A DNA stretch of 64,000 nucleotides from Trichobilharzia szidati (lineage: Eukaryota > Platyhelminthes > Trematoda > Strigeidida > Schistosomatidae), in contig OX235272.1 in NCBI GenBank assembly GCA_944472155.2, positions 88,790,020-88,854,019 of the forward strand, given 5' to 3'. This document shows positions 1-10,800 of this stretch, piece after piece. Position numbers and translations under genes: made by a program. The notes under the pieces were generated by a model. The model saw only the letters and a program-made list of their open reading frames with translations, was not told the origin of the DNA and did no database searches. Within the stretch, counting starts at the first letter, position 1, and the number at the start of each line of letters is the position of its first letter.

Positions 1-484
1 TTAATGTTTGATGACTAATTCTCTGCTTTCGGTGATTCTTGAAGCAGCACAACTAAGTGTTGAAGCAAAAGACCTAATTGCAAGGCTTCATAGTGTTATG
101 TCATTTACTTCAGTAACCGTATTTTATCTTGTCTCATGTATCTCAATAGCTGAATCAATTATCCTCCCATAAGAAATAATGCGCGCACACACACACATGC
201 ACATATACAGAATGTCGATAAATGACAAATTGTGGTTTACTCCTCTAGTAAATCAGACGGTAGATAGGCACGCTGTATTATAAGGTATTTTAAAAGTGGT
301 ATAAAACTGATGGACAGTTAAGTAGTAGTAATAGTAGTAGGTGATTAGACAGACGTGTGAAATCAAAACAGGAAGTAATTATGACTGAACTGTTTTATGA
401 ATTGGAATATTTATAATCCATTGTACATTTAATCGATTTTGGGATTAAAAAATTATTAGTTAGAGAACCATTGGAAACCTGGGA

Positions 485-530
485 GTACTGGACAGTTGTT
501 TCGTCCTAGTCTGGGACTCTTCATCAGTAC
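485..530 (-). ncRNA. Hammerhead ribozyme-like unit (left arm)
   Basis: Read on the minus strand: stem I GTACTG pairs with CAGTAC, stem II GTCC pairs with GGAC around a 7-nt loop, then GAAAC, a short near-palindromic stem III and a GTC cleavage triplet. The CUGANGA box reads ATGAAGA, so core base C3 is A. C3 pairs with G8 in active hammerheads, so this copy is probably inactive. Confidence 0.65.
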
Positions 531-633
531 GACCACCGGGATTCGAACCCAGGACCTTCTGGTTACAAGGCGAGCTCGTATACCATTAAGCCACTGGGAC
601 CCGATCCAATGGTCCATGAATCCCGGTGGGTGC

Positions 634-679
634 GTACTGATGAAGAGTCCCAGACTAGGACGAAACAGCTGTCCAGTAC
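634..679 (+). ncRNA. Hammerhead ribozyme-like unit (right arm)
   Basis: Same layout as the left-arm unit. Stem I is a perfect 6 bp (634-639 with 674-679), stem II is GTCC/GGAC, GAAAC lies at 662-666, stem III is the palindrome ACAGCTGT, and the predicted cleavage site is after GTC at 673. The core again reads ATGAAGA (C3 to A), so self-cleavage is doubtful although all three stems are preserved. Confidence 0.65.
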
Positions 680-863
680 TCCCAGGTTTTCCAATGGTTC
701 TCTAACTAATGTCAGCTCATGATGAAAATCCTGTAACCAATGAAATCCCTACAAACCAACACTTGAAAATATTTTATGTCTGAATTTATTTTATAGGATT
801 TCGAGTAATTTATAGATAAATAAGAATATATTACATTTAAAAACTACTAATTGCATTGATTGA

Positions 864-1183
864 TGGTGGCTGACAAGAGAATCTAAGATGTGCATTTCGT
901 CCCATTTGGCACTCATCATCTGAATGTACCTGCATTCCACAGTGACACTCGAACATAGTATCCATCGTTACAAGCGTCATCCACTAGATCACTACAGACA
1001 GTTCTCGTGGCCCAAATGGTCTAATGAATGATGCTTTAGCGCTTGTAACGATGAGTACTGAGTCTCAGCCTCAGTGGGAACACCATCGCTCACTGGGAAA
1101 AGGAGGTACACCCAGACGACGAGTGCCAAATAGGACGAAACGCTCAGGATGGATACCACTGTGCTAGTCACCAAACTACTTCA
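864..1183. mobile_element. Sm-alpha-like hammerhead repeats, second inverted pair
   Basis: A minus-strand copy (about 864-985) faces a plus-strand copy (about 1030-1183). Their heads share an exact 14-bp inverted repeat (963-976 and 1040-1053). Both hold the Sm-alpha hammerhead signature: a GGTACA lead-in, a GTGCCAAAT stem II region, GGACGAAA, and a tail ending in a CACCA-like stretch. Cores are mutated (ATGATGA on minus, ACGACGA on plus), and both share GTGCC where the Sm-alpha form I know has GTCCC. This points to a common variant source or duplication of one copy. Confidence 0.7.
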
Positions 1184-1679
1184 CAATGATAAAGGATTCA
1201 AGAAGGAGAAGGATAATAATTAACACTACTTTCTGATTATATAAACAGAGAGAGATCACTAAGGTAAGTTAAAGGCAATAGTAAATTATATTTGTGAATA
1301 CCTAATATTTTTTAAATTGTGTAGGACTACCTCAATATGTCTCCTAATTTATCCTTTTTTTCCTGATATGTAATTTCATATGTTTGGTTGCCAACTGTTA
1401 TTCATAACTGACGTTTATGAGCATTTTCATGACCTTTCTGTATCCTTCTGTCATCGAATGCTCATTTTTGTATAAAGTTAGTTGTCACAGTAGCTCAGAG
1501 GAAAACTTGAGGTATAAAGGCAGTCATACTTATATACGTACATTGATTTTAGTAATGCTATAGATTTTTCTAGAGTGGGTATTCATTGTAAAGACTGGGA
1601 AACTAACTCATAGAAAGTTCGTTTTTAGACGATACCGCTAAAACTAGATCTTCTGAAAGAAATCTTCATCTAAAATGGA

Positions 1680-2160
1680 TACTCACCAAGATTCATCGAC
1701 AAGAATATCAAAAGATACTTTACATGAATTTGGATTTCAAGGGAGACTTTGCTGACGATATCCTCAAGAGAAGAATGTCAGCATCTTTGAGAAGAATCTT
1801 CTTCGCAGCAACGCTAAGAGTAGTGTTCTCCTGTCGTCCATTGATCTGCAGAAGCCTTAAGGACAAGATCTCACATCTGTCCACTACAATGTGCATATAT
1901 CCATCCACCTGTTACTGTGAAGCCTGGTACATTGGTGGTTCGACACGTCTCCTCTCTAAAAGGGTTGTAGAACACTATCCCGCGTAACTGCAGGGAAGTA
2001 GTAGTGACTCTATAAGGAGTGCGATTAACGAACGCCTTGTCAACACTAGTCACTCCATTTCAACAAACGCCTCCTTCAAAGAGATCTACAAAGTGAAGAA
2101 TAACCTACCAAAGGCAATATGCTTTCGTCTCCTTTGTATTACTGAAGCCTATTGAGTTGG
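1680..2160 (+). mobile_element. Penelope-like element fragment, GIY-YIG endonuclease
   Basis: The conceptual translation contains a Cys-x-Cys followed by AWYIGGSTR and LSKRVVEH, the GIY-YIG nuclease core that ends Penelope-like retroelement proteins. Further on come an ending like HSISTNASFKEIYKVKNNLP and a final RLLCITEAY, also usual there. A stop replaces the expected Trp after HYPA (about 1984), and the upstream part is frameshifted, so this is a dead 5'-truncated copy. No reverse transcriptase part is attached. Confidence 0.75.
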
Positions 2161-2689
2161 AAGAACCAGAGTTATATATACAAAAGAAAACTTTCCAACC
2201 ACTCCTACTATCATGGTAACAACCGTATTGACTACCACCAACTTGATGTTTGCGTGCTTGTTTTTCTTCTTTTCTAACTCCTTATAACGTTTGTAATTTA
2301 TAGAACTCTTACATAATTCCATATTTTCCTTTGTTTCTATGTTCATACTAATCTCAGCTCACTCATTAAACTGTTCATCTTATTATGTAGCTGTATTACG
2401 CTTATTCAACTTCCTTTATGCTTTGATTAACATTAATAACTATGTTTTTTGACAACGTATCATCTTACTGACCTTCACCACCCCTAGTTACAATTTCATT
2501 ACTCGTCACATTTTTGAAAGGTCTTAACAACAATACCCTAACTTATATATAACCTTACCAGACAAACCTAATGTACACATACACAAGCAAAAATAAGTAT
2601 ATATAATTGCTGTTGTACAGATAAGTGAATGAATTCGCCGCCGTAAAGAGACTCTTAGCTGAACTACGTGTCTTGTTTTCCTTAACTTT

Positions 2690-4500
2690 TTATTTATTTA
2701 TTATTTAAACACAGGAAACTTGGTACAATGTGGCACCAAAAAGATGTGCCATACAATAATAATAAAACAACATAAATTAAAAGTTAAAGTTTAAGTAGAG
2801 AACGGATAAAGAACTTCATCTGGAAGGAAAACAGTCATACTTAACAAGTTCAAACAGTATTCGTCAACTATCATCAGGAAGGGAAGAAAGAAGAAAATTG
2901 CAGCACGTTCGCAATTGATTGCGATTCTTGGCCATATCCGATAACGTTTCGAGCCATCGATTCGAGCTGTCTCGCGGACTCCAATCAGGGAGTGGTGACG
3001 AACCAACCGAACCCCCAACGCCACTTCATGGACTGACTACCTCTCCGCCTTTTCCGTCCAGTCAGTTCTAAGGCTAGCGAACAGAAACCTGTACGGAAGC
3101 TTCTGGGATGACATTCGCAGCACATGTACAAACCACCGAGGCCAGTGTTTCCAGATGACGATACTCAATGAATGGTGATCTCCGTGTTCAAACACACGCC
3201 GTCGAACCTCAGTATTACTCACGCGATGATGCCATCGAACGCACGCAATCCTGCGGAGACAGCGATGATCGAACACGCAGAGTCGCCTCACATCCTCAGC
3301 TCGGAGCTGCCAGGTTTCACAGGCGTAGAGCAAGACAGCCCGCACCGAAGTATTGTATACCCGACCTTTGACAGCCAGGCTAACGTCGCGACGGCGCCAG
3401 AGGTGGCTCCAGTTGATGTATGCCACCCTAGCTTTCGTGATACTGTTGGAAATCTCACCCATCACCTCTCCGCCAGCACTCACATAACTACCCAGATACA
3501 CAAACTTATCAACAAATTCAAGCGGTTCACCTGCAAGAGTGAGTGCAGATACAGGCTCCTGCCAATCTTGTAACAGTACTTTGCACTTAGACGGTGCAAA
3601 AACACATGCCATACTTACAGACACTGATCGCCAACTGATTAAGTGCGATTTGGGCAGCCTACATGCTATCGCACAGTAAGACGATATCGTCTGCATACTC
3701 GAGGTCGAAAAGTCTCTCTCCAGGTAGCACGCACATTTTTCAGAGCTGACTCCAGAATGTCATCGATGGCAAAGTTAAAGAGAAATGGAGAGATTGGGCA
3801 ACCCTGTCTAACCCCACTGTTGGTTGGGAACAGTGATGACAGTTGGTTGTATGCCCTCACTCTACCTGAGGTGTTTCTGTATAGGGCTTTCAAGATGTTA
3901 ACAAATTTCTCAGGTACACCTCTCTCTAACAGAAAGTTCCAGAGCACAGTTCTGTCCAACGAATCGAAGGCAGCCCTAATATCAAGAAACACATCGATCG
4001 TTGGCCTGCAATACGTGTGGCGGTGTTCCAACAACTGACGAAGGGCAAACACATGATCAATGCATCCACGGCCTGAACGAAACCCAGCCTGCTCTTCGCG
4101 AATCAATCCCTCACGTATTTTGCACAGCCTGCGAAGCAAGACAGCAGCCAATATTTTAGACGCAACTGGTAGCAGACTGATACCCCCATGGTTGTCACAC
4201 GAGTTACGTCGACCCTTTTTAAAGATGGGGACGATAATGGCTTCGTTCCACATTGATGATACGCTCTCAGTTTCTCATACCTTCCTGAACAACCCAGTTA
4301 GAGCCATTGTGAGAGTCTCGCCACCATTTTTAAAAAGAGTCGGGGGTAAATAGTCTGGGCCGGCGCCTTATGGCGTTTTAACACTTGGAGTTCCTTACGG
4401 ACCTCCGCTTCGGTGGTGGGTCGGTATTAACCGACCAAGGAGCACTGGAGCTAGTGACAGCAGATACTGAAGCTGGTGGCCAGCTAAACTGTTTCCCGAA
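2690..4500 (-). mobile_element. RTE-clade (SR2-like) LINE, 5'-truncated and frameshifted
   Basis: Read from about 4500 downward. The reverse transcriptase begins near KAPGPD, followed by IIVPIFKKG, QAGFRSGRGC, the FLDIRAAFDSLDR box (catalytic Asp present) and VRQGCPISPFLFNF. A frameshift falls near 3670, just before the expected YADD. The other frame carries KCKVLLQDW, YLGSYVSAGG, ARVAYINWSHLWRRRD and [19 protein letters not shown], the C-terminal region of schistosome RTE elements. The 3' end at about 2690-2707 is an AATAAA-like short repeat, usual for RTE. No endonuclease part remains. Confidence 0.85.
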
Positions 4501-4514
4501 GTGCTCTGCCTAGC

Positions 4515-4633
4515 GTTGAACATGAGGATAGCTAGCAACCCCATCCTGTAAAAATAACCACCATTGCTACAGAAACTTCAAGCCTCTAGCTTGAAGCCCT
4601 ATGTTCCACTGGGGACGTAAAGGAATAAAAAAA
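4515..4633 (+). mobile_element. tRNA-Gly-like SINE, 3' half only
   Basis: The stretch from GATAGCTAGCAACCCCATC to the terminal GTAAAGGAATAAAA matches the 3' halves of the fuller copies at 47.7 kb and 56.5 kb. The tRNA-like head is missing. It abuts the 5' end of the minus-strand RTE copy. Confidence 0.6.
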
Positions 4634-4639
4634 CATTTG

Positions 4640-5479
4640 ACCTAGTTTCAAATTTAGTGCTACATATGATACTAGAATATTGGAAAAGAACCCGTTCATG
4701 TAAGTGGCGCTTGTATCTGAAAGTGAAATCAACAACCTGATAGATATTTGCAGGGATTTAGATTAAGACCCATTTAACAAGGCTCACTGACTAATTTCTT
4801 TACAGATAAACAGCTTAGTCGCTTTCAAAAAAAAGTTATTACACAACGCTGAAATACCTGAGTTATTCAGACAGAAACATCTTAATGAACAAATGAATTT
4901 GTAAATACTAACACTATCATCAAATGCACTACAAGAAAAAAACTTACAAAATGCCTTTAACTGTATTTCACTCATACTAAAAATACTTGTTGGCATTTTA
5001 ATAACGAAGTTATGCCCAGTATAGATTAGGCGCTGGTATTAAATTAAACACAAATGCTCATCGAACTTTCTCTATCTCACACTAATAAGTGACAAAGTGA
5101 TTCAATGTTATGTAAAAAAAAGTAAAATGGATCATTCCAACTGAAAGTAACCAGCATTTTGCAACCTTATTCAAAAGACAGAAAGTTTATGAGTGAACTA
5201 GTATTTGGACATGTTTATTCTAATGTATTTGAATAATTTAGCAACATGCCAATCAATTCTAGTCGTCATTATTCCTATCTTACATTAGATAATTCACAAC
5301 ACAAGGTTAGTTATTTCCATCCTGGAGTGTACAAAATACAATCCAAATGTTATTCAATCCCACCTACCTACCTAATTCATTATTCGTGATTTAATGTGCT
5401 CTCATAGGCACTGTATTGCCCAATGAATTCTAAATTGAAAATTGTGAAACACATCGCCTTTTCTATCGTTACAACAATT
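4640..5479. other. AT-rich intergenic stretch, nothing recognised
   Basis: No ORF with codon-like content, no repeat match within the window and no RNA fold was recognised. Confidence 0.5.
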
Positions 5480-5711
5480 TTTTAACCCTTTGTGTTCCCA
5501 GTGGAAAAATAGGGCCTCAAGCTAGAGCTCTGAAGTTTCAGTAACAGTAATTTTGTTTACGGGATGCGGCTGCTAGTCTTTCGCGCGTAACCTTTGCTCT
5601 TCACCGGGTTTACTAACAGCTAAGATAGGTAAAGGAGTTCGGGGACCGGACTCTGGAACACTTAGCTCGCTTGGCGCCAGTGTCCAACTCCTGAACCATC
5701 GGTGCTATAAC
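5480..5711 (-). mobile_element. tRNA-Gly-like SINE, full-length but diverged
   Basis: Read on the minus strand it begins with a tRNA-like head (GCACCGATGGTTCAGGAG, then GTCCGGTCCCCG near the B-box position). It continues with a body matching the 47.7-kb and 56.5-kb copies and ends in CACTGGGAACACAAAGG plus an A-rich tail at 5480. Divergence is high, so the insertion is old. Confidence 0.65.
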
Positions 5712-5799
5712 AATTTAGTTGACTTTAAAATATAGTCTACACACTATAGAGACACTAAAGTACTCATCACGAATTGAATTCAAGTTGAAGAACCATCAG

Positions 5800-5965
5800 A
5801 GTTTAGAGAGTACTGGAGAGATGTTTTCACTTTGTTTGGAACTTTCCTACAGTAAGCACCCATGATTCCACCGGGGATGGGACTCAGGATGTTTAGCATA
5901 CAAGGCAAATTTGTATATCACTCCAGCACAAAGACAGAATCCAATGGCCCATCAGTTTCAACTTT
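5800..5965 (-). mobile_element. Decayed hammerhead SINE copy
   Basis: Order and spacing match the 455-617 unit: GAGAGTACTGGA, a degraded hammerhead, a GATTCCACCGGGGATGGGAC block, GTTTAGCATACAAGGC, and ATCCAATGGCCCA. The catalytic box and the GAAA are both eroded. Confidence 0.6.
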
Positions 5966-6129
5966 TGTCGTTAAATTCTGACAAAAAAATTCAATTACTA
6001 CTACACACAACTATGGATAAACCACACTTGAGTGGACAACGGTTGATAATAGTATCTAAACCTAAACAGGTAGGCTGCGGCTCAAAAGCAAGACTCACCG
6101 ACTGAAAGTCAACAGCTACATAGATCCCC

Positions 6130-7520
6130 GTGCAGTAATCTCTTCTCATTAATTACCTCACATCCCGGCAAAGGACGTCCTACCCGCACACACACAAATG
6201 CTAGGTCTAAGAAAAGACACTTATTCAGTGGTCTTCCTGATTTAATTCCATCATTTATACGATGTCATATGACCACCATGTCTGACGATTATTTAGCCAG
6301 GAAAGGAATCTTTCAATTCTCACCTGCCCTGAAAGCCTTTCACAACATTTGGTAGAACAAATGCTCTTGAAACGCGGTCTAAAATAGCTCAAACCAAGGA
6401 TGTACTAGTTTGAGAATAATGTAGCGTGGATTACGAGTCTTCATCTATGAATAAGACATCACCAACTGCTCACATCATATAAATTATTCTTATATTCGAT
6501 ACTCACATGCGAACAACTTCAACACGTACACAAAGTATCTCCCCCTCTATCCACAGTACTTTGAATATCCTACCTACTGTACGAAAGGGACATATATATA
6601 CGGTAATTCCCCCGCCATATACCTCACTTGAATCACCAGTCAGCTGACAAAATATATAAAATTAACAAAAACAACTGGCTTTGAAAGACTTTTCTTATTA
6701 CAAACAAAGTTTGCTAGGAAAGTCCTAGCAAATATTTAGATTTTTCTCACAAACTCTCGTTGACAGCGGTAACTACCCTCCATCAAAAGAACAACCAGTG
6801 CTATTTCAATATTGTAACCTCTCCGTCTCTAGGGGTTCGTTTAAGTACTGGCAAATACACATGACAAAGTGGTATCACACAAATATTCATATAAACAAAA
6901 AAGTGTACGTTTTCACTACTAAGTAATAACCAAATCTAGGCAATCACTAAATGGTTAGTAAACAGCTGAAGATTAACTTTAACCTGTGTAAAAATTGAAC
7001 GAACTTTGTTTTACAGATTTTAATCCCATGTCGAGTTAACTGGTATAAATATATGCATTAATTAAGAACATGGAAGCATCCAAAAAAAACTTTCTTTTAA
7101 TCAAAAAAATTTTTAGAGAAACAGTGAAACGCAAAATCAGTTAAACGAAATGCATACATAAACTATGGTCACCCAACGAAATAAGGCATAAAGAGAGAGT
7201 GTGTGTGCGTGCCTTTACGTGCAAAGGCGGAAAGAAAAGAGGGATTATCTGTTGCTGGGCGACCAGTATTTAAGACTATTCACAAGGGTCAAAGTCCCGA
7301 TAGCAGTAGTATTAGAAGGTAGTCATGTAAATTGGCATAACCCACAGAGACATCAGTCTTATAGGTTAATACAGAAACTTAAACTATGTACATTGTAAAA
7401 GTAATTACGAAAATTACACAGGTCTTATAATAGAAAAGCATATAAGACCTAGAAAGGAATGGATATGTTCGCAACAGCGAATGTGGGAATCAAGTCTGAG
7501 GTCATAAATTTCTCAACAAC
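6130..7520. other. 3' flank of the 4E-T gene, no other feature
   Basis: Low-complexity AT-rich DNA downstream of the minus-strand stop codon. It presumably contains the 3' UTR. An ATTAAA-type hexamer on the minus strand near 7096-7101 is a weak polyadenylation candidate; I saw no AATAAA on that strand close to the stop. Confidence 0.35.
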
Positions 7521-7885
7521 TTAAGAAAGAATGTTGTTTTTTGGGGATTCCAACTGTTCAATCTCCTCTAGGGTCTTGGCTTTGATGCCACTGAAGTTTG
7601 AGTCAACACCAGATGGTTGCTTGAGTTTTTCCAATTCCCATAGCCGAGAAAGTAAACTTAGACTGCCACTATTCGCTGGAGAATCGTTGGCTTTAGCTTG
7701 TTGCTGCAAGTGAGGATTAAAAGGAATGGAGGATGCTAGTGTTGTAGTGGGAGCGTGAAGCGGAAATGAATTCCCATAGTTTTGTCTATGACTGGACAAA
7801 GAAGCTGGAGAATTATTCAACAGGTCTGCTTCAATATTGTTTAAATACTGCCTCAAATTCATATTGACAGATTGACGATTAGTTT
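7521..7885 (-). CDS. EIF4ENIF1: 4E-T last exon
   Basis: It encodes the final 120 residues, from [15 protein letters not shown] to [10 protein letters not shown] and a stop. A 2,716-nt intron (10601-7886) separates it from exon 9. The acceptor TTTTTTCAG precedes AAACTAATC and the phase matches the preceding donor. It contains a Leu-rich stretch ([15 protein letters not shown]) that could be an amphipathic helix. Confidence 0.8.
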
Positions 7886-10800
7886 CTGAAAAAACAAAAT
7901 CCCGAAAATTATTTTTAAGTGATATACATATATATACTTCAATAACAGCAAAAAGTAATGGGTTAACTGTAATAAGATCTCTAAACAGACAGTTTACAAC
8001 AGTTTCCTTGATTTCAGTACCTTGAAAGACAAAGTATGGCTCTTCGCACAAATAAATTCATAGTCCTAGGGAGAAAATACCTATTCAAAGTTAGACTTTG
8101 TAGGCTGGGGATCTGTTATTGTTAAAATAATAGTGATTTACCGACGGTTGATGGATTGTCTACTGTATATGCCGAAACAACTTCTAAGGCGATTTTAATT
8201 ATTACCTGAATTAAAATTGCATGGACTACCGAATAAATGGTTTTGAGTGAGAACGGTGTAAGGGCTGTGTGCCTGTCTGTAACGTCGAAGGGTTCATGTT
8301 AAACAGTCCTAGTAACCAAAATTGCTTGTCGGGGTTGGCGTTGGCTCGGTATGCGTAACAGGTGTCCTAGCCATCTCATCCGATGAACCTTCGAAAATTC
8401 ATCCCCTTCCTTAATAGCTACCTTCCGTATATCACCAAATAGGAACTTTGTTGATTAAGCTTACTTTCTTTCAAAGTATAATGTTTGTCATCTTTTCATC
8501 ATTTGAAGATATTTTGAAAGCACGACCTGAATGCTTAGTTCTGTTAGACAGAAAAAAAGCACATCTCGTATTTATATATGATAATGTCTGCTGATGGTAA
8601 ACACTGAAATAAATGAGAATTAAGAAGTCAAGAGTAATGCGGTTATTACTATACAAGCATTTACGTTAATCCCTATGTACCATTCCATTTGTTCCTTTAT
8701 ATTGCAGGCTTTTCGAATTTGTATACCTAAAACAGATACACCTTCGAGCGAAGTTCAGTGTTAACATGTCGTTAAGTGCCTAGGTTAGAATTCTAAAACA
8801 TCCACAAAATATTTAACTGTTGGAACAGTTTGTATAAACATCTGTCTATCTGTCTGTCTGGATTCAACATAGAACTTGACACCGAAGTGCATCAGTTCGA
8901 GTTACCACGTTCCAAATAGTACACAAAGGTAGACAAGAAAATGAGTGAAGAGAATCAATAGAGTTTTGACAAGTATAAGAGTGAAATAGAATGAGTAATG
9001 GTAGAAAGGAATATGAAGGTTAAAGAGACTGAATACATCTGCGCCATTGACAACGATTTTGAGCCATGTCACCTATTGTCTCCAGCCAGTGATTCTTAGA
9101 GTCCCGAGGGCGGGCCCCAACCCGGAAGTCTGCATCTCCCTACCTGACTCAGTTTAACTGTCAAGCATTTCATGGATTGATGCCATGTTTTTGTTTGGCC
9201 ACCTCTTACTCTTTTCCAACCTGCACCTAAATCAGCTAGTAATGCCCGTCGGGGGAGGCGATGGTTAGGCATGCGCAGCACGTGACCTAGCCATCTCAAT
9301 CTATGTAACTTCACAGCCTCGTCGATTGATTTTCCCTCTTTGCCCAACACTCTACGCCTAACGTCAACATTACTTACCTTATTATGCCACCTAACGTGAG
9401 AAAGAGATCGTAGACATCTATGATCAAAAACAGTCAATCTTTTCATATCTTCAACTCGTATTGGCCATGCTCCAGAGACCCATAGAGAAGGACGGAGCGA
9501 ACTGCTGAGCAGTACACACGTCCCTTGGTTGATAGCCGGATGTCACGCCTACGCCAGCGATGGTGTTAGTTAGCGAAAGCAGCCCGAGCTTTTTGGATCC
9601 GTGCTGAGATTTCGTCACCAATCAATCCGTTGGTGCTGGTACAACTTCCCAAATAGGTGAAGTGGTCAACATGTTCTATTACTTTGTAAAAACATTGCCA
9701 CTTGGCTTTTCATGGAAGTACAAAGTAACCTTAATGTCAGTAAAAATATAATTATACTTTACAAAGTAGCCGATTAGTTGTAGACATGAGAGCTAGACAG
9801 ATTTTGGAAGTTTAGGATAGACTTCCGATGGAACAAAATAGAGCTCATTTAACAGGATGATAATTCAAAGGAGAATTACACATGGTATGTACAGTAACCA
9901 ACGCTATTCTATTTCGCACTCAAAATCACTAGATAAAAAAATACAATAACTACAGGATGTAAACCAAACATGTATATCATTATTTGAGTAAACAGTTTCG
10001 AAGTTAAACATGTCGCCATACAGAAACGTAATATTTACCACGATGAAATATGCAAACTTTTTGAAACAGGAGAATTTGATAACCTAGTTTGAGTTACTTA
10101 CATAAACAGGATCAATTGTCCGCCCCCCCCCCTTTGTCATGACTTCATTGAGCCTTAACTATTGTTCTCAACACTGGTGAGGCGGAAATGTTTGAAAAGT
10201 TGAACGCACACCGACCCTCTGTTTATCTCGAAAGCTGGTTTATCACAAACACGATAGTTAAAAAGTTGGAGTGATGGCATGGCTTATGTAACCATGCTAA
10301 TTACCACATATATGTTATTAAGATGAAAGAGATTAGTAAATAAGAGGCTCAAGAGACTGAATTAGTGGTGTCGATATACCAGCTTTGAACACTTTAGTGT
10401 CTAAGTACTTCTAAATATGAAAGGTGATCACTGCACTCCTGTGCATCGTTAAATGTGTCAAGAAGAGTACACTGTCTCACTTACAGGAAATGTAAAAATT
10501 ATGTAGACTAATGTCTTAAAAACAGATACATCTTTAACAAGTAGGACTACTATGCAATTTATACTACTACTATGTTGAAATACAATGATGCGTTAACTCA
10601 CCTTGTTGGATAGACGAATTTACGAACACAGAGTTTTGGTTATTACTGCATATAGGGTTATTAGCCCGTCCTGAGTTGTGACTAGAAAACACATTTTGCT
10701 GAGCCTTAACTATTGGCCTTCCAGGTGGTGCTGAAGAAAAAGCGTTTGGAGGTTGTAACCTAGACATACCAGGATATAAAACTAAGTCCATATAAGTAAA

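Larger units (their letters stand above)
455..710. mobile_element. Hammerhead-ribozyme SINE, head-to-head inverted pair
   Basis: The left arm (455-544) is the near-perfect reverse complement of the right arm (618-710). Each arm carries a hammerhead-like unit and the tail that follows it. The 73-nt centre (545-617) holds a single tRNA-like head read on the minus strand, with a B-box-like GGTTCGAATCC straddling the left-arm boundary. The tail continues to about 770, because the same downstream sequence follows the copy at 48.2 kb. The family resembles the tRNA-derived, hammerhead-carrying SINE-like repeats known from schistosomes. It could instead be two independent insertions, but one shared head suggests a single fold-back event. 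Confidence 0.75.

Noticed and set aside
496..705. 69-codon ORF overlapping the first hammerhead pair
   Set aside because: It reads through the tRNA-like head and the ribozyme arms of a repeat; not a gene.
7201..7398. 65-codon ORF downstream of 4E-T
   Set aside because: Opposite strand to the gene, no similarity to any family I know, starts at a non-ATG codon and lies in AT-rich flank; likely chance.
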